Part shown: positions 49,509 to 60,811 of the stretch, piece by piece
Position numbering within the stretch: position 1 is the first letter of the stretch
How the letters are laid out: the number at the start of each line of letters is the position of its first letter
From: Ehrlichia chaffeensis str. Arkansas
GTDB taxonomy: Bacteria; Pseudomonadota; Alphaproteobacteria; Rickettsiales; Anaplasmataceae
Assembly: GCF_000013145.1 (NCBI RefSeq)
Contig: NC_007799.1
Coordinates: 682,001-746,000 of the forward strand
Reading direction: 5' to 3'
DNA: 64,000 bases
The notes under the pieces: generated by a model
What the model was told of the DNA's origin: nothing
The model's input: only the letters and a program-made list of their open reading frames with translations
Databases searched by the model: none
Position numbers and translations under genes: made by a program

Positions 49509-50081
49509 CTAATTTCTAACTTTGCTTTGTTCTTTCTCTAACGTTGTCACTTCCTCAACATCACTATCAGTAACTATTTGCCCTACACTTTCCTCTGCTA
49601 TGCCTTGAGCAATATTAGTTTTGCCTACTTCATCGTTAATACCAGAAAAAGTCTTCATTCCAACACTATTACCTACAGCGTCATCATAATAAGTTGTCAT
49701 ACCACATACTCTATGAAATTGAGGTTCTTCATAATAAAAATACACTTGTTCATCCCTAGGCATTTCAACAGGTCTTACACTTGAATCAAAATAATAATCT
49801 GTAGATAGACCAGTATCTGGATTATAATAATTAGGAGAAGAATTAGGTTCTGATGAAAACTTTGTCAAATAATTATTTAACTGAGTATACTTTTCACTTA
49901 TACTTTTTTTATAATTTGCACATAATAATGCAAGTGTAGCTATAAGTATAAGTACAAACACACCAACATAAGCCTGACCATGACGTACCTTACTTGTACA
50001 ACACAATGTCAGTCCTACTATTGCACCAACAATAGCTATTAAACTACTACAATTTATTATTGTATCATGATATTTTGCCAT
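49509..50081 (-). CDS. Small two-TM protein with tyrosine-rich acidic tail (pair member 2)
   Basis: 190-residue unrecognised protein with two hydrophobic segments (about 9-28 and 36-54), LLCANYKK, and a soluble tail with many tyrosines (NYYNPD, DYYFDSS, YFYYEEP, TTYYDD) and an acidic C-terminus. Paralogue of the 182-residue protein. Tyrosines in acidic context could be substrates for host kinases if the tail is exposed, which is speculation. Confidence 0.7.
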   Translation of the reverse strand: MAKYHDTIINCSSLIAIVGAIVGLTLCCTSKVRHGQAYVGVFVLILIATLALLCANYKKSISEKYTQLNNYLTKFSSEPNSSPNYYNPDTGLSTDYYFDSSVRPVEMPRDEQVYFYYEEPQFHRVCGMTTYYDDAVGNSVGMKTFSGINDEVGKTNIAQGIAEESVGQIVTDSDVEEVTTLEKEQSKVRN

Positions 50082-50920
50082 AAGTATTAACCTAAAATAA
50101 ATAAAAAATTAATATACGATTTATTATTTTAACCTTTATATTATGCTTTAAGATTTTCAATTATTTATTAACTATTATAAAGATTAACCTTAATATTAAC
50201 TAAAATATATAAAAAAATAAATATTAATTTTTATAAATAATTTTAATATAATAACTAATATATTAAATTTTAACTATAATTCAAACATACTATTTTTTAT
50301 CAAGTAATTTATTTTATTACTTAGATATACTTATATTATTTGATAATTGAGCTATAATCTGACTATCATCCATATACGCTCCAGCATTAACAGTTTTTTT
50401 TTTGTTTAGCCTCATATCTACGACGTAAAACTTTTCTTTTTCTAATCTTCACAACACTTAGATAAATTATTATTCAACTGCCTAACATCTTTACTTTTAC
50501 CACTTTGATACTATCATAGTATATGAAGCCTTTTCTTGTTTAGTTTTAGCAATCTCTATAACAACATGTTACTTAACAAGATTCTATCAACAATATTTTA
50601 CTTAATTAGTAGAAGTAGTATTCTCTATGCTTTTACCATAATATAAACAATAAATCCTAAGTTACAGAAACTCTTAAATAAACTACATAATCTTTATTTG
50701 GTTAAAAAATTATATTAAGTATTAATATTTAATAACAACTTAATTAATAAATATTAAAAACTGATTGTTCGCATACAAAAGATACATTATAGATCAAAAA
50801 TAAAAAACTTAATAAATATCAATATTTAATTATAATACCTATACTACTAATTAATTAAAATTAAAAAATTAATAATTGTATTTAGCAAAAATATTACATT
50901 TTTATAACAACATAAAAAAG
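50082..50920. other. Spacer between the small TM pair and lepA
   Basis: About 840 bases. It contains the decayed gene at 50324-50560 (listed). The rest is very AT-rich with no feature recognised. Confidence 0.55.
50324..50560 (-). pseudogene. Decayed gene with several frameshifts
   Basis: Minus-strand frames in order read VIEIAKTKQEKASYTMIVSK, then GKSKDVRQLNNNLSKCCED, then IRKRKVLRRRYEAKQKK followed by VNAGAYMDDSQIIAQLSNN and a TAA. A run of 10 A lies at one junction region. The charged, lysine-rich composition is coding-like and unlike the surrounding spacer. The original protein is not recognised. Confidence 0.5.
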
Positions 50921-52717
50921 CTAATCTATTATTTTTAACGCTTGAATAAACGCATTATGCGGAACATTAACATTCCCTATAGATCGCAATCTTTTCTTTC
51001 CTTTCTTCTGTTTTTCTAATAATTTCATCCTTCTGGTAACATCTCCACCATATAATTTTGCTGTAACATCTTTACGATACGGAGAAATAGTTTCACGAGC
51101 AACAATTCTTCCTCCCACTGCTGCTTGTATTGCAATTTTATATTGTTGTCTTGGGATTAAATCTTTCAACCTAAGACATATTTCACGTCCTCTCTGTTCC
51201 ACTTTACTTTTATGAATAATACATGCAAGAGCATCTACTGGTTCAGAATTTATTAGAATACTTAATTTAGCAATTTCACTATCCAAATATTCATCCATTT
51301 CCCAATCTAAACTAGCATAACCCTTAGACATAGACTTTATTCTATCATAAAAATCAAACACAACTTCAGATAATGGTAATCTATATTTTAACAATGCTGT
51401 ATTACCTGAATATGACAAATCTAGTTTTTCACCTCTTTTATTATTACATAATGACATAATAACACCTAAATATTGATCAGGTACCATAATAGTAGCACAG
51501 ATCCATGGCTCCTTAATATTAGCAATATCTTGCGATTCACCAAAATCATGAGGATTATGAACTTTACGAACATCACCACTTCTAGTAGTAACTTGATAGA
51601 TTACCCCTGGAGCTGTAGCAGTCAAATCTAAATTAAATTCCCTTTCTAACCTTTCTTGAATTACTTCTAAATGTAACATTCCTAAAAACCCACAACGGAA
51701 TCCATATCCAAGCGCATTAGAAACCTCAATTTCAAAAGTAAAACTTGCATCATTGAGTTGTAACTTTTTCAAAGCTTCACGTAATCTTTCAAATTCTCCA
51801 GCTTCATTTGGAAAAATACTACAAAACACTACAGGATGAATCGTCCTAAATCCAGGAAGTGGTTCACTACATCTTCTCTGCTCTTCAGTAATTGTATCTC
51901 CCACTTTACAATCAGATAATTCTTTAATAGATGCAGTAATAAATCCAATTTCACCTACTGAAAGTTGATCCACAACTTTCTTATGCGGGGTAAAAATACC
52001 TACATTATCAACTTGATACACAGCATTATTTGACATCATGACAATTTTCATGCCCTTTCTTATAACACCATCTTTAATACGCAACAAAATTACTATACCA
52101 AGATATGTATCATACCAAGTATCAACTAGTATAGCTTTTAACGGATTCTCTGATTTCCCAGATGGAGCTGGTAATCTAGAAACAATAGCTTCTAATACAT
52201 CTTGTATACCAATACCTGACTTTGCTGACACAAGTAGTGACTCACTTGCGTCAATACCAATCATATCTTCTATTTGCAACTTTACTTTGTCTGGATCTGA
52301 AGATGCTAAATCTATCTTATTTAGCACTGGGATAATCTCATGATTACTATCTATAGCCTTATATACATTTGCTAAAGTTTGTGCTTCAACTCCCTGACTA
52401 CTATCTACAATAAGTAATGATCCCTCACAAGCAGCCAAACTTCTACTTACCTCATATGAAAAATCCACATGTCCTGGTGTATCCATTAAATTTAAGTAAT
52501 AAGTTTGTCCATCTTTAGCTTTATATGCTAATCTAACAGTTTGTGCTTTAATTGTAATACCACGTTCTCTTTCAATATCCATGGAATCAAGTACTTGATC
52601 CTTCATCTCCCGTTCATCCAAACCATTACATTCTTCTATTAACCGATCAGCTAACGTAGACTTACCATGATCAATATGAGCTATTATAGCAAAATTTCTT
52701 ATATGACTTTCATCCAT
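50921..52717 (-). CDS. lepA: Elongation factor 4 (LepA)
   Basis: Ribosomal back-translocase GTPase. GTPase boxes: [31 protein letters not shown] and NKIDL. The 598-residue length is typical. The LepA-specific C-terminus is present ([20 protein letters not shown]). It is last in the minus-strand series truB-rpsO-pnp-methyltransferase-lepA, 29 bases after the preceding gene. Confidence 0.97.
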   Translation of the reverse strand: MDESHIRNFAIIAHIDHGKSTLADRLIEECNGLDEREMKDQVLDSMDIERERGITIKAQTVRLAYKAKDGQTYYLNLMDTPGHVDFSYEVSRSLAACEGSLLIVDSSQGVEAQTLANVYKAIDSNHEIIPVLNKIDLASSDPDKVKLQIEDMIGIDASESLLVSAKSGIGIQDVLEAIVSRLPAPSGKSENPLKAILVDTWYDTYLGIVILLRIKDGVIRKGMKIVMMSNNAVYQVDNVGIFTPHKKVVDQLSVGEIGFITASIKELSDCKVGDTITEEQRRCSEPLPGFRTIHPVVFCSIFPNEAGEFERLREALKKLQLNDASFTFEIEVSNALGYGFRCGFLGMLHLEVIQERLEREFNLDLTATAPGVIYQVTTRSGDVRKVHNPHDFGESQDIANIKEPWICATIMVPDQYLGVIMSLCNNKRGEKLDLSYSGNTALLKYRLPLSEVVFDFYDRIKSMSKGYASLDWEMDEYLDSEIAKLSILINSEPVDALACIIHKSKVEQRGREICLRLKDLIPRQQYKIAIQAAVGGRIVARETISPYRKDVTAKLYGGDVTRRMKLLEKQKKGKKRLRSIGNVNVPHNAFIQALKIID

Positions 52718-52746
52718 TTCAATTTATCCTCACACCTTTATAACCT

Positions 52747-53541
52747 TTACACTTTACTTCCCTTCAAAGTAATAATCTCAAAAGTAGCAGGAATACTAAT
52801 TTTATCTACTGAAAAATATTGTTTATAATTCTCAAAAATCTTTGTAATAACAGTTCTAGTTAAAGGATATTTATTTCTAACACGTAACACATTTCCTTCA
52901 CCCATATTTTTTAAATCCCTAAACAAAGTATATATATCACTATACTTTACCACAATAGTATTAACATCTACTACAATATCAGAATATCTAATTTTCTGTA
53001 ATAAAGAAATAATATCTTGAACATTAATGAACGGCAAAACTCTAGGTGCAATACCAAAATCCATCTCAGCCCTGATAATCGAATGTTTCAATTCATAAAG
53101 AGTTTTACTACCAAATAATGCAGCAAGAAAAACTCCCTTGCTTTTTATGATATTATATATATTTAATAGTACACTAAATAAATTATTAACATTATGCAAT
53201 GATACATTGCTAATAACAAGATCAAAAACATTATTACGGAATGGTAATGCCTCTTCATCGGCTACTATCTTATACCCGCCATTCACATTATATAACACAC
53301 AATATGATAAATCACATTGAACTACTTGTTCCTTAGAAGATATTAGCTTTTTATGTAATAAATTTTCAACAAAAGAGTTAGTCCTAACACCAAGATTTAA
53401 AGCCAATCCTGTAGCAACCGAAAACAAAGCAATCTTATCTAATAAAATATCACTAATTGCAGAAAATATAAAGTCATTATCCTTATTACAAGATAGCCTA
53501 TCCCTATAAAACCTTACAAGGGCACGATCAAAAATAAGCAT
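52747..53541 (-). CDS. SAM-dependent methyltransferase, BioC/NDUFAF5-like
   Basis: 264-residue protein opening MLIFDRALVRFYRDRL, similar to the IFDR...R start of NDUFAF5/BioC-type methyltransferases. The post-I and IV region (ADEEALPFRNNVFDLVISNVSLHNVNN) is clear, while the glycine-rich motif I (LNLGVRT) is degenerate. The NDUFAF5 group modifies a complex I subunit; BioC acts in biotin synthesis. Which applies cannot be decided here. It lies between pnp and lepA with short gaps and is probably cotranscribed. Confidence 0.75.
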   Translation of the reverse strand: MLIFDRALVRFYRDRLSCNKDNDFIFSAISDILLDKIALFSVATGLALNLGVRTNSFVENLLHKKLISSKEQVVQCDLSYCVLYNVNGGYKIVADEEALPFRNNVFDLVISNVSLHNVNNLFSVLLNIYNIIKSKGVFLAALFGSKTLYELKHSIIRAEMDFGIAPRVLPFINVQDIISLLQKIRYSDIVVDVNTIVVKYSDIYTLFRDLKNMGEGNVLRVRNKYPLTRTVITKIFENYKQYFSVDKISIPATFEIITLKGSKV

Positions 53542-53567
53542 AGAGATCTTCTACGTAGCAATCTAAA

Positions 53568-55958
53568 TTAAAAAAACCTAGGCTTCCTAGGAACATCATG
53601 ACCATTTCTACTATTACTGAATGAGCGATTATTATTCCCAAATCCGTTTGACGATGGTAAATCTTCTCTATAATAGTTAGGTCCATTACTGTTACGACGT
53701 GATGATCTACTACTACCACCACTACGTTTTTTTTCATGACTACCATGTCTACTATTTGGGTTATAGCTCTCCTTAAAACTACTACCACCAGTACTACCAC
53801 ATGAATCATCAGAAAAACTATTTTTCCTTATATTATAAAGCTCACCATCTATAGGTTCTCCACTTTCCTGATCTACTCTGCGCATAGATAATTGGATATG
53901 TTCACGATCTATACCAATTACTAACACTTTTACTTTATCATTCAAAGAAATAACACTACCTACTGAACTAATATGTTCATTCCTTATTTCACTAATATGT
54001 ACTAATCCTTTCTTACCACCCAAGAAGCTGACAAAAGCTCCAAACTTCATAATTTCAACAACAGTACCTTCAAAAACCTTACCTATCTCTGGTTCAGTTA
54101 CAATATCCATTATCATGCTTTTAGCATATTCTACTGCCTCATTGTTAACAGCATATATCATAACAGTGCCATCTTGGATTATTTCAATTTTCGCACCTGT
54201 TTTTTCACATATATCACGTATATTTTTTCCTCCACTTCCTATTACATTACGAATCTTATCCTTATTTATAAAAATAGATTCTATCCTAGGAGCATGATTT
54301 TTTATACGATTGCGAGATTCTTGTATCACTGCATTCATTTTACTTAAAATATGCATTCTACCATCTTTAGCTTGAAGTAATGCTTTTTCAATTATATCAA
54401 TGTCAATACCCGATATTTTCATATCCATTTGTAAAGCAGTAACACCTTCAGCAGTACCAGCTACTTTAAAATCCATATCACCAAGATGATCTTCATCACC
54501 CAATATATCTGAAAGTATTATAAACCTATCATCTTCTTTAATGAGCCCCATTGCAATTCCAGCAACAGGAGATTTAATTGGCACACCTGTATCCATTAAA
54601 GCCAAAGACGCACCACAAACTGTAGCCATTGAAGAAGAACCATCTGACTCTGTAATTTCAGAAACTACTCTAATAGTATATGGAAAATCTGACTTTTCAG
54701 GTAATACATAACGAATTGCCCTCCACGCAAGCTTACCATGACCTATTTCTCTTCTACCAGGAGCACGTAAAGCTGCAGACTCACCAACTGCATACGGAGG
54801 AAAATTATAATGTAACAAAAAATTTTCTCTTCTATCACCATCTAAATCATCAACTATCTGCTCATCTTGAGGTGTACCTAATGCAGTAACAACCAATGCT
54901 TGCGTGTTCCCTCGAGTAAATAAAGCAGAACCATGCGCTTTAGGCAATACATCCACTTCAATTTCTATATCACGTATCTCATCAAATGCACGGCCATCTA
55001 TTCTAGAAGAGGTATCAATAATTTTGGATCTCACTAACGATCTTTCAAAGGTTTTTAATGCAGTAACTATATCTTGATCACTACACTCCACATCACCAGC
55101 ACTATATTTATCTGCCACTTCAGACAATACTTTACCCCTCAATTCCTCCAATTTTAATACCCTTTCTTTCTTTATAGTGTTAGAGTATGCTAAACTAAAA
55201 TCCTCTTTATAAGAGGACTCTATATCACTCACAAGTGAACTAATATCATGGGGTATGAAGTCAATAGGTGTTTGACCACTTTCATGACTAAATTCTTTAA
55301 TTAAATTAATAACCTCTTGACAATGTTGATGCCCAAAAGTTATTGCACCTAACATCTGAGATTCAGATAACTCAGATGCCTCGGATTCAACCATCAAAAC
55401 AGAATCTTCATTACCTGATAAAAATAAATCTAAAGAACTACAGAGCATCTCATCAGCAGATGCATTTAATAAATACTTACCTTCAGATGGTAAATAGCCA
55501 ACCCTTGCACCAACAACCAAACCATTAAAAGGAACACCAGATATAGATAAAGCTGCAGTTGCTCCAACTAATGCTGTAACCTCTGGAGGTGTTACAGTAT
55601 CATATGAAAGCAAATTACACACTATACTAATCTCATCATAAAATCCAGCAGGAAATAAAGGTCTTATACTCCTATCAATTAAACGAGAAATCAACGTCTC
55701 CCTATCAGATGGTTTACCTTCTCTCTTCAAAAAACCACCAGGAATCTTACCAACAGCATAACTCTTCGCAACAAACTGTACAGTTAATGGTAGAAAATCT
55801 ACCGGTTCCTTAGTTTTACCTGTTACTACTGTTGCCAAAACTGTAGTACCGGCATAACTAACCATAACGGCACCACTAGCTTGTCTTGCTATCTTTCCAC
55901 TCTCTAAAACTAAGGTTTTCCCTCCCCATTCTGCAGATCTTCTTATCAAATTAAACAT
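53568..55958 (-). CDS. pnp: Polyribonucleotide nucleotidyltransferase (PNPase)
   Basis: Phosphorolytic 3'-5' exoribonuclease of the degradosome. Two RNase PH domains (GGFLKREGKPS; FTRGNTQALVV...), a KH domain (IRNVIGSGGKNIRDI) and an S1 domain (GAFVSFLGGKKGLVHISEI) are present in order. The 796-residue length exceeds the usual ~700 because of a C-terminal extension rich in Ser, Gly, Arg and Asn (from about residue 700). It lies 30 bases after rpsO, the classical arrangement in which PNPase controls its own mRNA. Confidence 0.97.
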   Translation of the reverse strand: MFNLIRRSAEWGGKTLVLESGKIARQASGAVMVSYAGTTVLATVVTGKTKEPVDFLPLTVQFVAKSYAVGKIPGGFLKREGKPSDRETLISRLIDRSIRPLFPAGFYDEISIVCNLLSYDTVTPPEVTALVGATAALSISGVPFNGLVVGARVGYLPSEGKYLLNASADEMLCSSLDLFLSGNEDSVLMVESEASELSESQMLGAITFGHQHCQEVINLIKEFSHESGQTPIDFIPHDISSLVSDIESSYKEDFSLAYSNTIKKERVLKLEELRGKVLSEVADKYSAGDVECSDQDIVTALKTFERSLVRSKIIDTSSRIDGRAFDEIRDIEIEVDVLPKAHGSALFTRGNTQALVVTALGTPQDEQIVDDLDGDRRENFLLHYNFPPYAVGESAALRAPGRREIGHGKLAWRAIRYVLPEKSDFPYTIRVVSEITESDGSSSMATVCGASLALMDTGVPIKSPVAGIAMGLIKEDDRFIILSDILGDEDHLGDMDFKVAGTAEGVTALQMDMKISGIDIDIIEKALLQAKDGRMHILSKMNAVIQESRNRIKNHAPRIESIFINKDKIRNVIGSGGKNIRDICEKTGAKIEIIQDGTVMIYAVNNEAVEYAKSMIMDIVTEPEIGKVFEGTVVEIMKFGAFVSFLGGKKGLVHISEIRNEHISSVGSVISLNDKVKVLVIGIDREHIQLSMRRVDQESGEPIDGELYNIRKNSFSDDSCGSTGGSSFKESYNPNSRHGSHEKKRSGGSSRSSRRNSNGPNYYREDLPSSNGFGNNNRSFSNSRNGHDVPRKPRFF

Positions 55959-55988
55959 ACATTATTTCCTACTTTTCTATAAATTAAA

Positions 55989-56270
55989 TCAGTGAAAAAT
56001 ATCCCTGATACCTAATCGTTTTATCAATGCTAAATATTCACTATCCCCATATTTCTTCCTAACATACTGCAATACATTACGTCTTCTACAAACCAATACC
56101 ATTAAACCACGTCTACAATGGAAATCTTTTTTATGAACTTTTAAATGCTCAGTCAAATTACGTATTCTCTCTGATAAGATTGCACATTGTACAAAAGAAG
56201 AACCAGTATCATCTTTTTTAAGGCAATATTCACTTATTAATTCAGACTTTCTTTCACGTGTAATTGACAT
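55989..56270 (-). CDS. rpsO: 30S ribosomal protein S15
   Basis: Primary 16S rRNA-binding protein of the small-subunit platform. 93 residues; seen are the typical [34 protein letters not shown] segment (in pieces: [22 protein letters not shown]) and the C-terminal [19 protein letters not shown]. It sits between truB and pnp as in most bacteria. Confidence 0.97.
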   Translation of the reverse strand: MSITRERKSELISEYCLKKDDTGSSFVQCAILSERIRNLTEHLKVHKKDFHCRRGLMVLVCRRRNVLQYVRKKYGDSEYLALIKRLGIRDIFH

Positions 56271-56288
56271 AACTAAAATACCAAATCT

Positions 56289-57179
56289 TTAAACATTAAA
56301 AATACGTACTGGCCTTACAACACTATTAACTATACTACAGATTGCCACTGGCACATTACCCGTACTAACATAACAGATACCACAATTCCTTACTACATAC
56401 AAGTTATTTAACTCAATATTTTGACCATTTTTAATCTTTTTTATCTGAATATCAGAAAACACATCATTAAGATGTTTCATATCCTGCAAAACATACCATA
56501 AAGGTAACAAATAACTACATTTTCTACTATTATTATATAACATCTTTAACATTTCCAAAGTAATGGCATTTTTCTTCCTAAAACAACCTACCCTAACTCT
56601 CTGTAATTTTCTAACATACCCCAAACATCCTAACTCTATTCCTAAATCCCTTGCTATAGAACGAACATATACGCCTTTCTTACATAATAAATAAAAATCT
56701 GCTTTGTTATTCTCTTGATCAGCAGACAATAATTTCAATTTTAACACGTTAACATCTCTAGAAGTTAAACTTACATCTTGACCATTTCTCGCCAATTTAA
56801 AAGCTCTTACTCCATTCACATGTACTGCTGAAAAATTAGGAGGTACTTGTCTTAACAATCCAATAAAATTTGGAATAGCTTTTTTAATATCTTCTGAACT
56901 AGGTACTATATCACTTTTTGCTACTATCTTTCCTTCTATATCATCAGTTGTTCTTTGCTCACCCCATTGCACTGTAAACAAATAAGATTTCACAACATCA
57001 ACAGCATAAGGCATAACTTTTGTAGCTTCACCAATAGCAATGGGCAACACACCAGAAGCTAAAGGATCTAATGTACCTGCATGACCAACTTTTTTGACAT
57101 TTAAAATTTTTTTAACTAGATTAACTGCAGAAGCAGAACTTATACCACATGGCTTATCTAGGTTTATCCAACCATACAT
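56289..57179 (-). CDS. truB: tRNA pseudouridine(55) synthase TruB
   Basis: Makes pseudouridine 55 in the T-loop of tRNAs. The catalytic Asp lies in [15 protein letters not shown] near residue 40. [12 protein letters not shown] at the start, the [14 protein letters not shown] segment and the [15 protein letters not shown] segment complete the family pattern. 296 residues. First gene of the minus-strand series, preceded by about 600 bases of spacer. Confidence 0.97.
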   Translation of the reverse strand: MYGWINLDKPCGISSASAVNLVKKILNVKKVGHAGTLDPLASGVLPIAIGEATKVMPYAVDVVKSYLFTVQWGEQRTTDDIEGKIVAKSDIVPSSEDIKKAIPNFIGLLRQVPPNFSAVHVNGVRAFKLARNGQDVSLTSRDVNVLKLKLLSADQENNKADFYLLCKKGVYVRSIARDLGIELGCLGYVRKLQRVRVGCFRKKNAITLEMLKMLYNNSRKCSYLLPLWYVLQDMKHLNDVFSDIQIKKIKNGQNIELNNLYVVRNCGICYVSTGNVPVAICSIVNSVVRPVRIFNV

Positions 57180-57788
57180 ACAATTAAAAATTCAAATCAA
57201 CTTAATAACCTACGGAAACATTATATAGGCATTAAAATTACATAGTTACCATTAAATAATAAAAACCAAAACATCTAAATGTTATAAATAATATTATAGA
57301 AAATCAAGTTATTGAGTTTCTTTTTTCATTTTAAACATTACTACACTTAATTGATAATACATACGCATATCACAAGTGTAATAATCATATTATATTAATA
57401 CAGCTTAAGTTTGCATAAATTAATTTAGAATAATAAGCAATTACAGTCAATTAAAAGAAATCATTACAGTGTTATCATATATCAAAATATAACTCTTACA
57501 AAGATTACTTAATATTTGTAAAATTTCATATTAACAATATGCCAACGGTAACTTCATTATATTCAAATAACCCAGTTATACATAAACATTCCTTTATATA
57601 ATTAATAAGGAAATATCAGTAGGTTATCTAAGGATATTAATTTTTATATTGATTATATAAAATAATATCAACCATAAATATAAATCATTTATACAGCAAT
57701 AAATTTCACTTATTAATGAATTATAATTATATCTACTATCAAAAATTTATTTACAGATCTTGAATTAAATTATATAGCTATACCAATA
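57180..57788. other. Spacer with dispersed repeat copy 1
   Basis: About 600 bases between divergent truB and tRNA-Arg. It contains copy 1 of a ~97-base direct repeat (57401-57499). Otherwise AT-rich, with no coding fragment seen. Confidence 0.6.
57401..57499. repeat. Dispersed direct repeat, copy 1
   Basis: Begins CAGCTTAAGTTTGCATAAAT and ends CAAAATATAACTCTTAC. The same sequence, with a small divergent stretch in the middle, recurs 3433 bases downstream at 60834. Confidence 0.9.
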
Positions 57789-57865
57789 GCACCCTTAGCT
57801 CAGCTGGATAGAGTTTTTGACTACGGATCAAAAGGTCGGGCGTTCGAATCGCTCAGGGTGCACCA
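57789..57865 (+). tRNA. tRNA-Arg (ACG)
   Basis: Cloverleaf: acceptor GCACCCT/AGGGTGC, D-stem GCTC/GAGT, anticodon stem TTTGA/TCAAA with loop CTACGGA (anticodon ACG), T-stem GGGCG/CGCTC with one G-T pair and loop TTCGAAT. Discriminator A and an encoded CCA, unlike the two CAU tRNAs in this window. ACG is normally edited to ICG to read CGN codons. Confidence 0.95.
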
Positions 57866-58111
57866 GTTTTTTACATCTTTTGCAATTATAATAATGTGTG
57901 AGAGATTACACTTATCATTTTACCACAAATCACCTAAGAGCAACTCTATTAAACCCTATAGTTAAGACATTTATTGGTACATCCTTTTATCACATCTTCA
58001 TTGTTATAATTTTTTTATCAATTAATAACTCACTTATAAAATTTCTAAACTCACACTATTTTTCATTTCTACGATATGCTATGATTAACCAATTCACAAA
58101 ATAAAAAAACT

Positions 58112-58699
58112 ATGGCTATCATGACAATTAATACATCAGGTCCTATATGTTCTGTTGCTATAATTAGTGAAAATCAAACTATGTACTATGAAGAAAGTAC
58201 ATCTGACAACCAACACTCAGAATCTCTATTTCAATTGATTCATACACTATTTGATAAATCTAACAATTCATATAACACTATAACAAACCTTGGAGTAGTA
58301 GTAGGCCCAGGAAGTTTTACTGGCATTAGAGTTGGAATAGCTGCAGCTCAAGGAATACACCTTGCATCAAAAATCACTCTACATGGTATCAGCACTCTAG
58401 AAATGCAAGCATACCTGATATACAATTCAACAAAAATTAATGACGGAGAAATACTATCCATAATTGAAATGTCTAACAATAAATTCTATTCTCAAACTTT
58501 TAATAATCAACTTATTGCAACAAATAAAATAAAACTACTAGACAAAAACTTTAACTATCATGATTTTACACACCACATCCAATCCATAACGTCAAAAAAT
58601 TTTAACGCAAGAGTTGCTGCTTTGATATTGGCTTATAAATTACAAAATAACTTACCTACACTAAATTCCACGCCTATATACTTTAATACAATAAACTAA
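58112..58699 (+). CDS. tsaB: tRNA threonylcarbamoyladenosine biosynthesis protein TsaB
   Basis: Scaffold partner of TsaD in making t6A37 of tRNAs reading ANN codons. 195 residues, with the ASKHA-fold N-terminus (AIMTINTSGPICSVAI) and the family signature VVGPGSFTGIRVGIAAAQG. It lacks the metal site of TsaD. An alternative ATG four codons in (MTINTS) is as likely. tsaD is not in this window. Confidence 0.9.
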   Translation: MAIMTINTSGPICSVAIISENQTMYYEESTSDNQHSESLFQLIHTLFDKSNNSYNTITNLGVVVGPGSFTGIRVGIAAAQGIHLASKITLHGISTLEMQAYLIYNSTKINDGEILSIIEMSNNKFYSQTFNNQLIATNKIKLLDKNFNYHDFTHHIQSITSKNFNARVAALILAYKLQNNLPTLNSTPIYFNTIN

Positions 58700-58906
58700 T
58701 GTTACCTAGACTACATGCTAATTAAATAATGAAGCCTTTATATAATTATATCAATATAACTACTACAACTACCATTTACTATTAAATAAAAATCTAAAAA
58801 TTACTGATATCTGTAAATTTTTTTATAAAAAGTGCCTTTATGATTTCCAATGAAAATATTTGCATGAGATTTTTTGTCTGATATATTAAACACGTTTAAT
58901 ACTTAT

Positions 58907-60811
58907 ATGCGTATACACATGAAATCTAAAGCTTTTTTCGTAAAACCGCTGCTTATAATTTTAGTATGTTCTTTAGTCTTTATAGCATTTGGAGCATCTT
59001 TTTTCCCTGGTAGCTTTAACAACGAAAAATATATTGCAAAAATCGGACACGAAAAATTATCATTACAAGATTATACAAGTGCATATCATGATGAATTAAG
59101 GTATATACAACATGTGCTCAATCGTCCATTAACAGAGGAGCAAATTGCGCAATTTAATATTAAACTTTCTACATTAAACAAGCTGATTGAAAACAAAGTC
59201 TTAACAAAATTTGCTGATTCACTAAATCTCAAAGTAGGAGAAAACAGCATATTAAATCACATAAAAAGCATAAAGTTCTTTCAAGACGAAAATGGAAACT
59301 TTGATAAAACAAAATTTAACATTGGATTGTCAAATGCAGGGCTTACAGAAAGGTTATACATAAACAAATTAGAAAAAGCATTTCCTATAACCATGCTCAT
59401 GAGTTGTTTATTCAGCGGAACACAAAACACTTACACTCAATATCATCCAGAGTTAATAAAGCAAATTTTACAAAATCTGCATCAAGCACGTACTATAGAT
59501 GTTATAGAAATATCCCCTACAACCAATGACATTTCTGTCCCAAATATTGATGAGCTAAAAAAATTGTATGAAGAAAAACGCAAAAGTGGAAATCTAACAT
59601 TTCCAGAAAGTAGAGTTATAGAATATGTAACAATTGACCATGAAAACTTTATTAACCAAACAAATGTAACACAAGAAGAAATAGATAATAAAATAAAAGC
59701 TGACGAATTAGATGAACAAAGAGATATATTTAATTTAGTATTTAGTACTAAAAATGAAGCTGAAACTGCTTTAAAAGCATTAAATGAAGGTACAGACTTT
59801 GACAGTATAGTTACAAATATTGCTCACACCACTCTAGATAATATAACATTGTTCAACATTGTAAAGAATACACTTCCTAATGATATAAGAAATCAAGTAT
59901 TTTCCCTAAAAGAAGGAGAAATAAGTCCTATATTACACAGCATGTTTGGATGGCATATAATAAAAATAAAAAATATTCACAAAATCTCCACTAAAGATCT
60001 AGCAGAATTAAGTGAAAAAATTGCCCAAAATATTAAAAAGAAAAAAGCTACTGACCTTTTATACACAGAAATCCAGGCTATAAATGATAAGATTAATAAC
60101 GGTACATCTATTCAAGAAATAGCAGAATCATATAACTTATCTATAAAAACAGCAAATGTTGATATCTCAGGCAAAGATCCATCTGATAACAAAATTAAAA
60201 TGTTAGAAACAAATTATGATGCAATCGTTTTAGCTGCATTTTCAGCTCAATTAAACAAACCTTCCAACTTCACAGACAATGACGGTTATTTTTTTAGTGT
60301 CAATGTTACTAAGATAGAACCATCAAGAGAAAAAACTTTTGATGAAAGTAAGGAACAATTAGTATACGAATGGCAGCATGATTTAAAAGCTCAAAAATTA
60401 TCTAAGCTAACACAAGAGGTTGTCATAAAACTTAAATCAGGTATAGACATAAATAATATTGATGGTGTATTACTAAAGCCGAACCAAGTAGTTTATAGGA
60501 ACAGCGTTGCTGCAGTAGATAATCCTGGCCAAAATTATCCTAGTGATCTTATAAATGAAATTTTTCATCTTAAAAAAGGAGAAATCAGTAAAAATTATCA
60601 ACATGATATCAGTTCTTCAGAACAAAAAATGCTAATAGCAATATTGAAAGATATAAAAAATGCTGATCAAGTAAGCAACGTAGATTTCAAAAACATTCAG
60701 GAAAAAATTGCAAATGATAACTTAGAATCGCTAAAAAATCAACTAATAGCACATCTAATAAAAAAATATTCCGTTAAAATTAACCAAAATTTAATTGATA
60801 ATGTGCGGTAG
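58907..60811 (+). CDS. PpiD/SurA-like periplasmic peptidyl-prolyl isomerase
   Basis: Membrane-anchored foldase expected to act on outer-membrane proteins. One N-terminal anchor (about residues 10-32 from the chosen start), a SurA-type N-terminal domain (KIGHEKLSLQDYTSAYHDELR), and a parvulin-like domain (VFSTKNEAE..., VFSLKEGEISPILHSMFGWHIIKI) are present, with a second, weaker FHLKKGEISK module near the end. The frame is open to a TTG at 58874; I chose the ATG at 58907. Another ATG lies at 58919. About 634 residues, as in PpiD. Confidence 0.85.
   Translation: MRIHMKSKAFFVKPLLIILVCSLVFIAFGASFFPGSFNNEKYIAKIGHEKLSLQDYTSAYHDELRYIQHVLNRPLTEEQIAQFNIKLSTLNKLIENKVLTKFADSLNLKVGENSILNHIKSIKFFQDENGNFDKTKFNIGLSNAGLTERLYINKLEKAFPITMLMSCLFSGTQNTYTQYHPELIKQILQNLHQARTIDVIEISPTTNDISVPNIDELKKLYEEKRKSGNLTFPESRVIEYVTIDHENFINQTNVTQEEIDNKIKADELDEQRDIFNLVFSTKNEAETALKALNEGTDFDSIVTNIAHTTLDNITLFNIVKNTLPNDIRNQVFSLKEGEISPILHSMFGWHIIKIKNIHKISTKDLAELSEKIAQNIKKKKATDLLYTEIQAINDKINNGTSIQEIAESYNLSIKTANVDISGKDPSDNKIKMLETNYDAIVLAAFSAQLNKPSNFTDNDGYFFSVNVTKIEPSREKTFDESKEQLVYEWQHDLKAQKLSKLTQEVVIKLKSGIDINNIDGVLLKPNQVVYRNSVAAVDNPGQNYPSDLINEIFHLKKGEISKNYQHDISSSEQKMLIAILKDIKNADQVSNVDFKNIQEKIANDNLESLKNQLIAHLIKKYSVKINQNLIDNVR

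Noticed and set aside
57898-58104. Plus-strand 68-codon frame between tRNA-Arg and tsaB
   Set aside because: It starts at a GTG without ribosome binding site, is hydrophobic by AT-rich composition only, and has no recognisable homologue.
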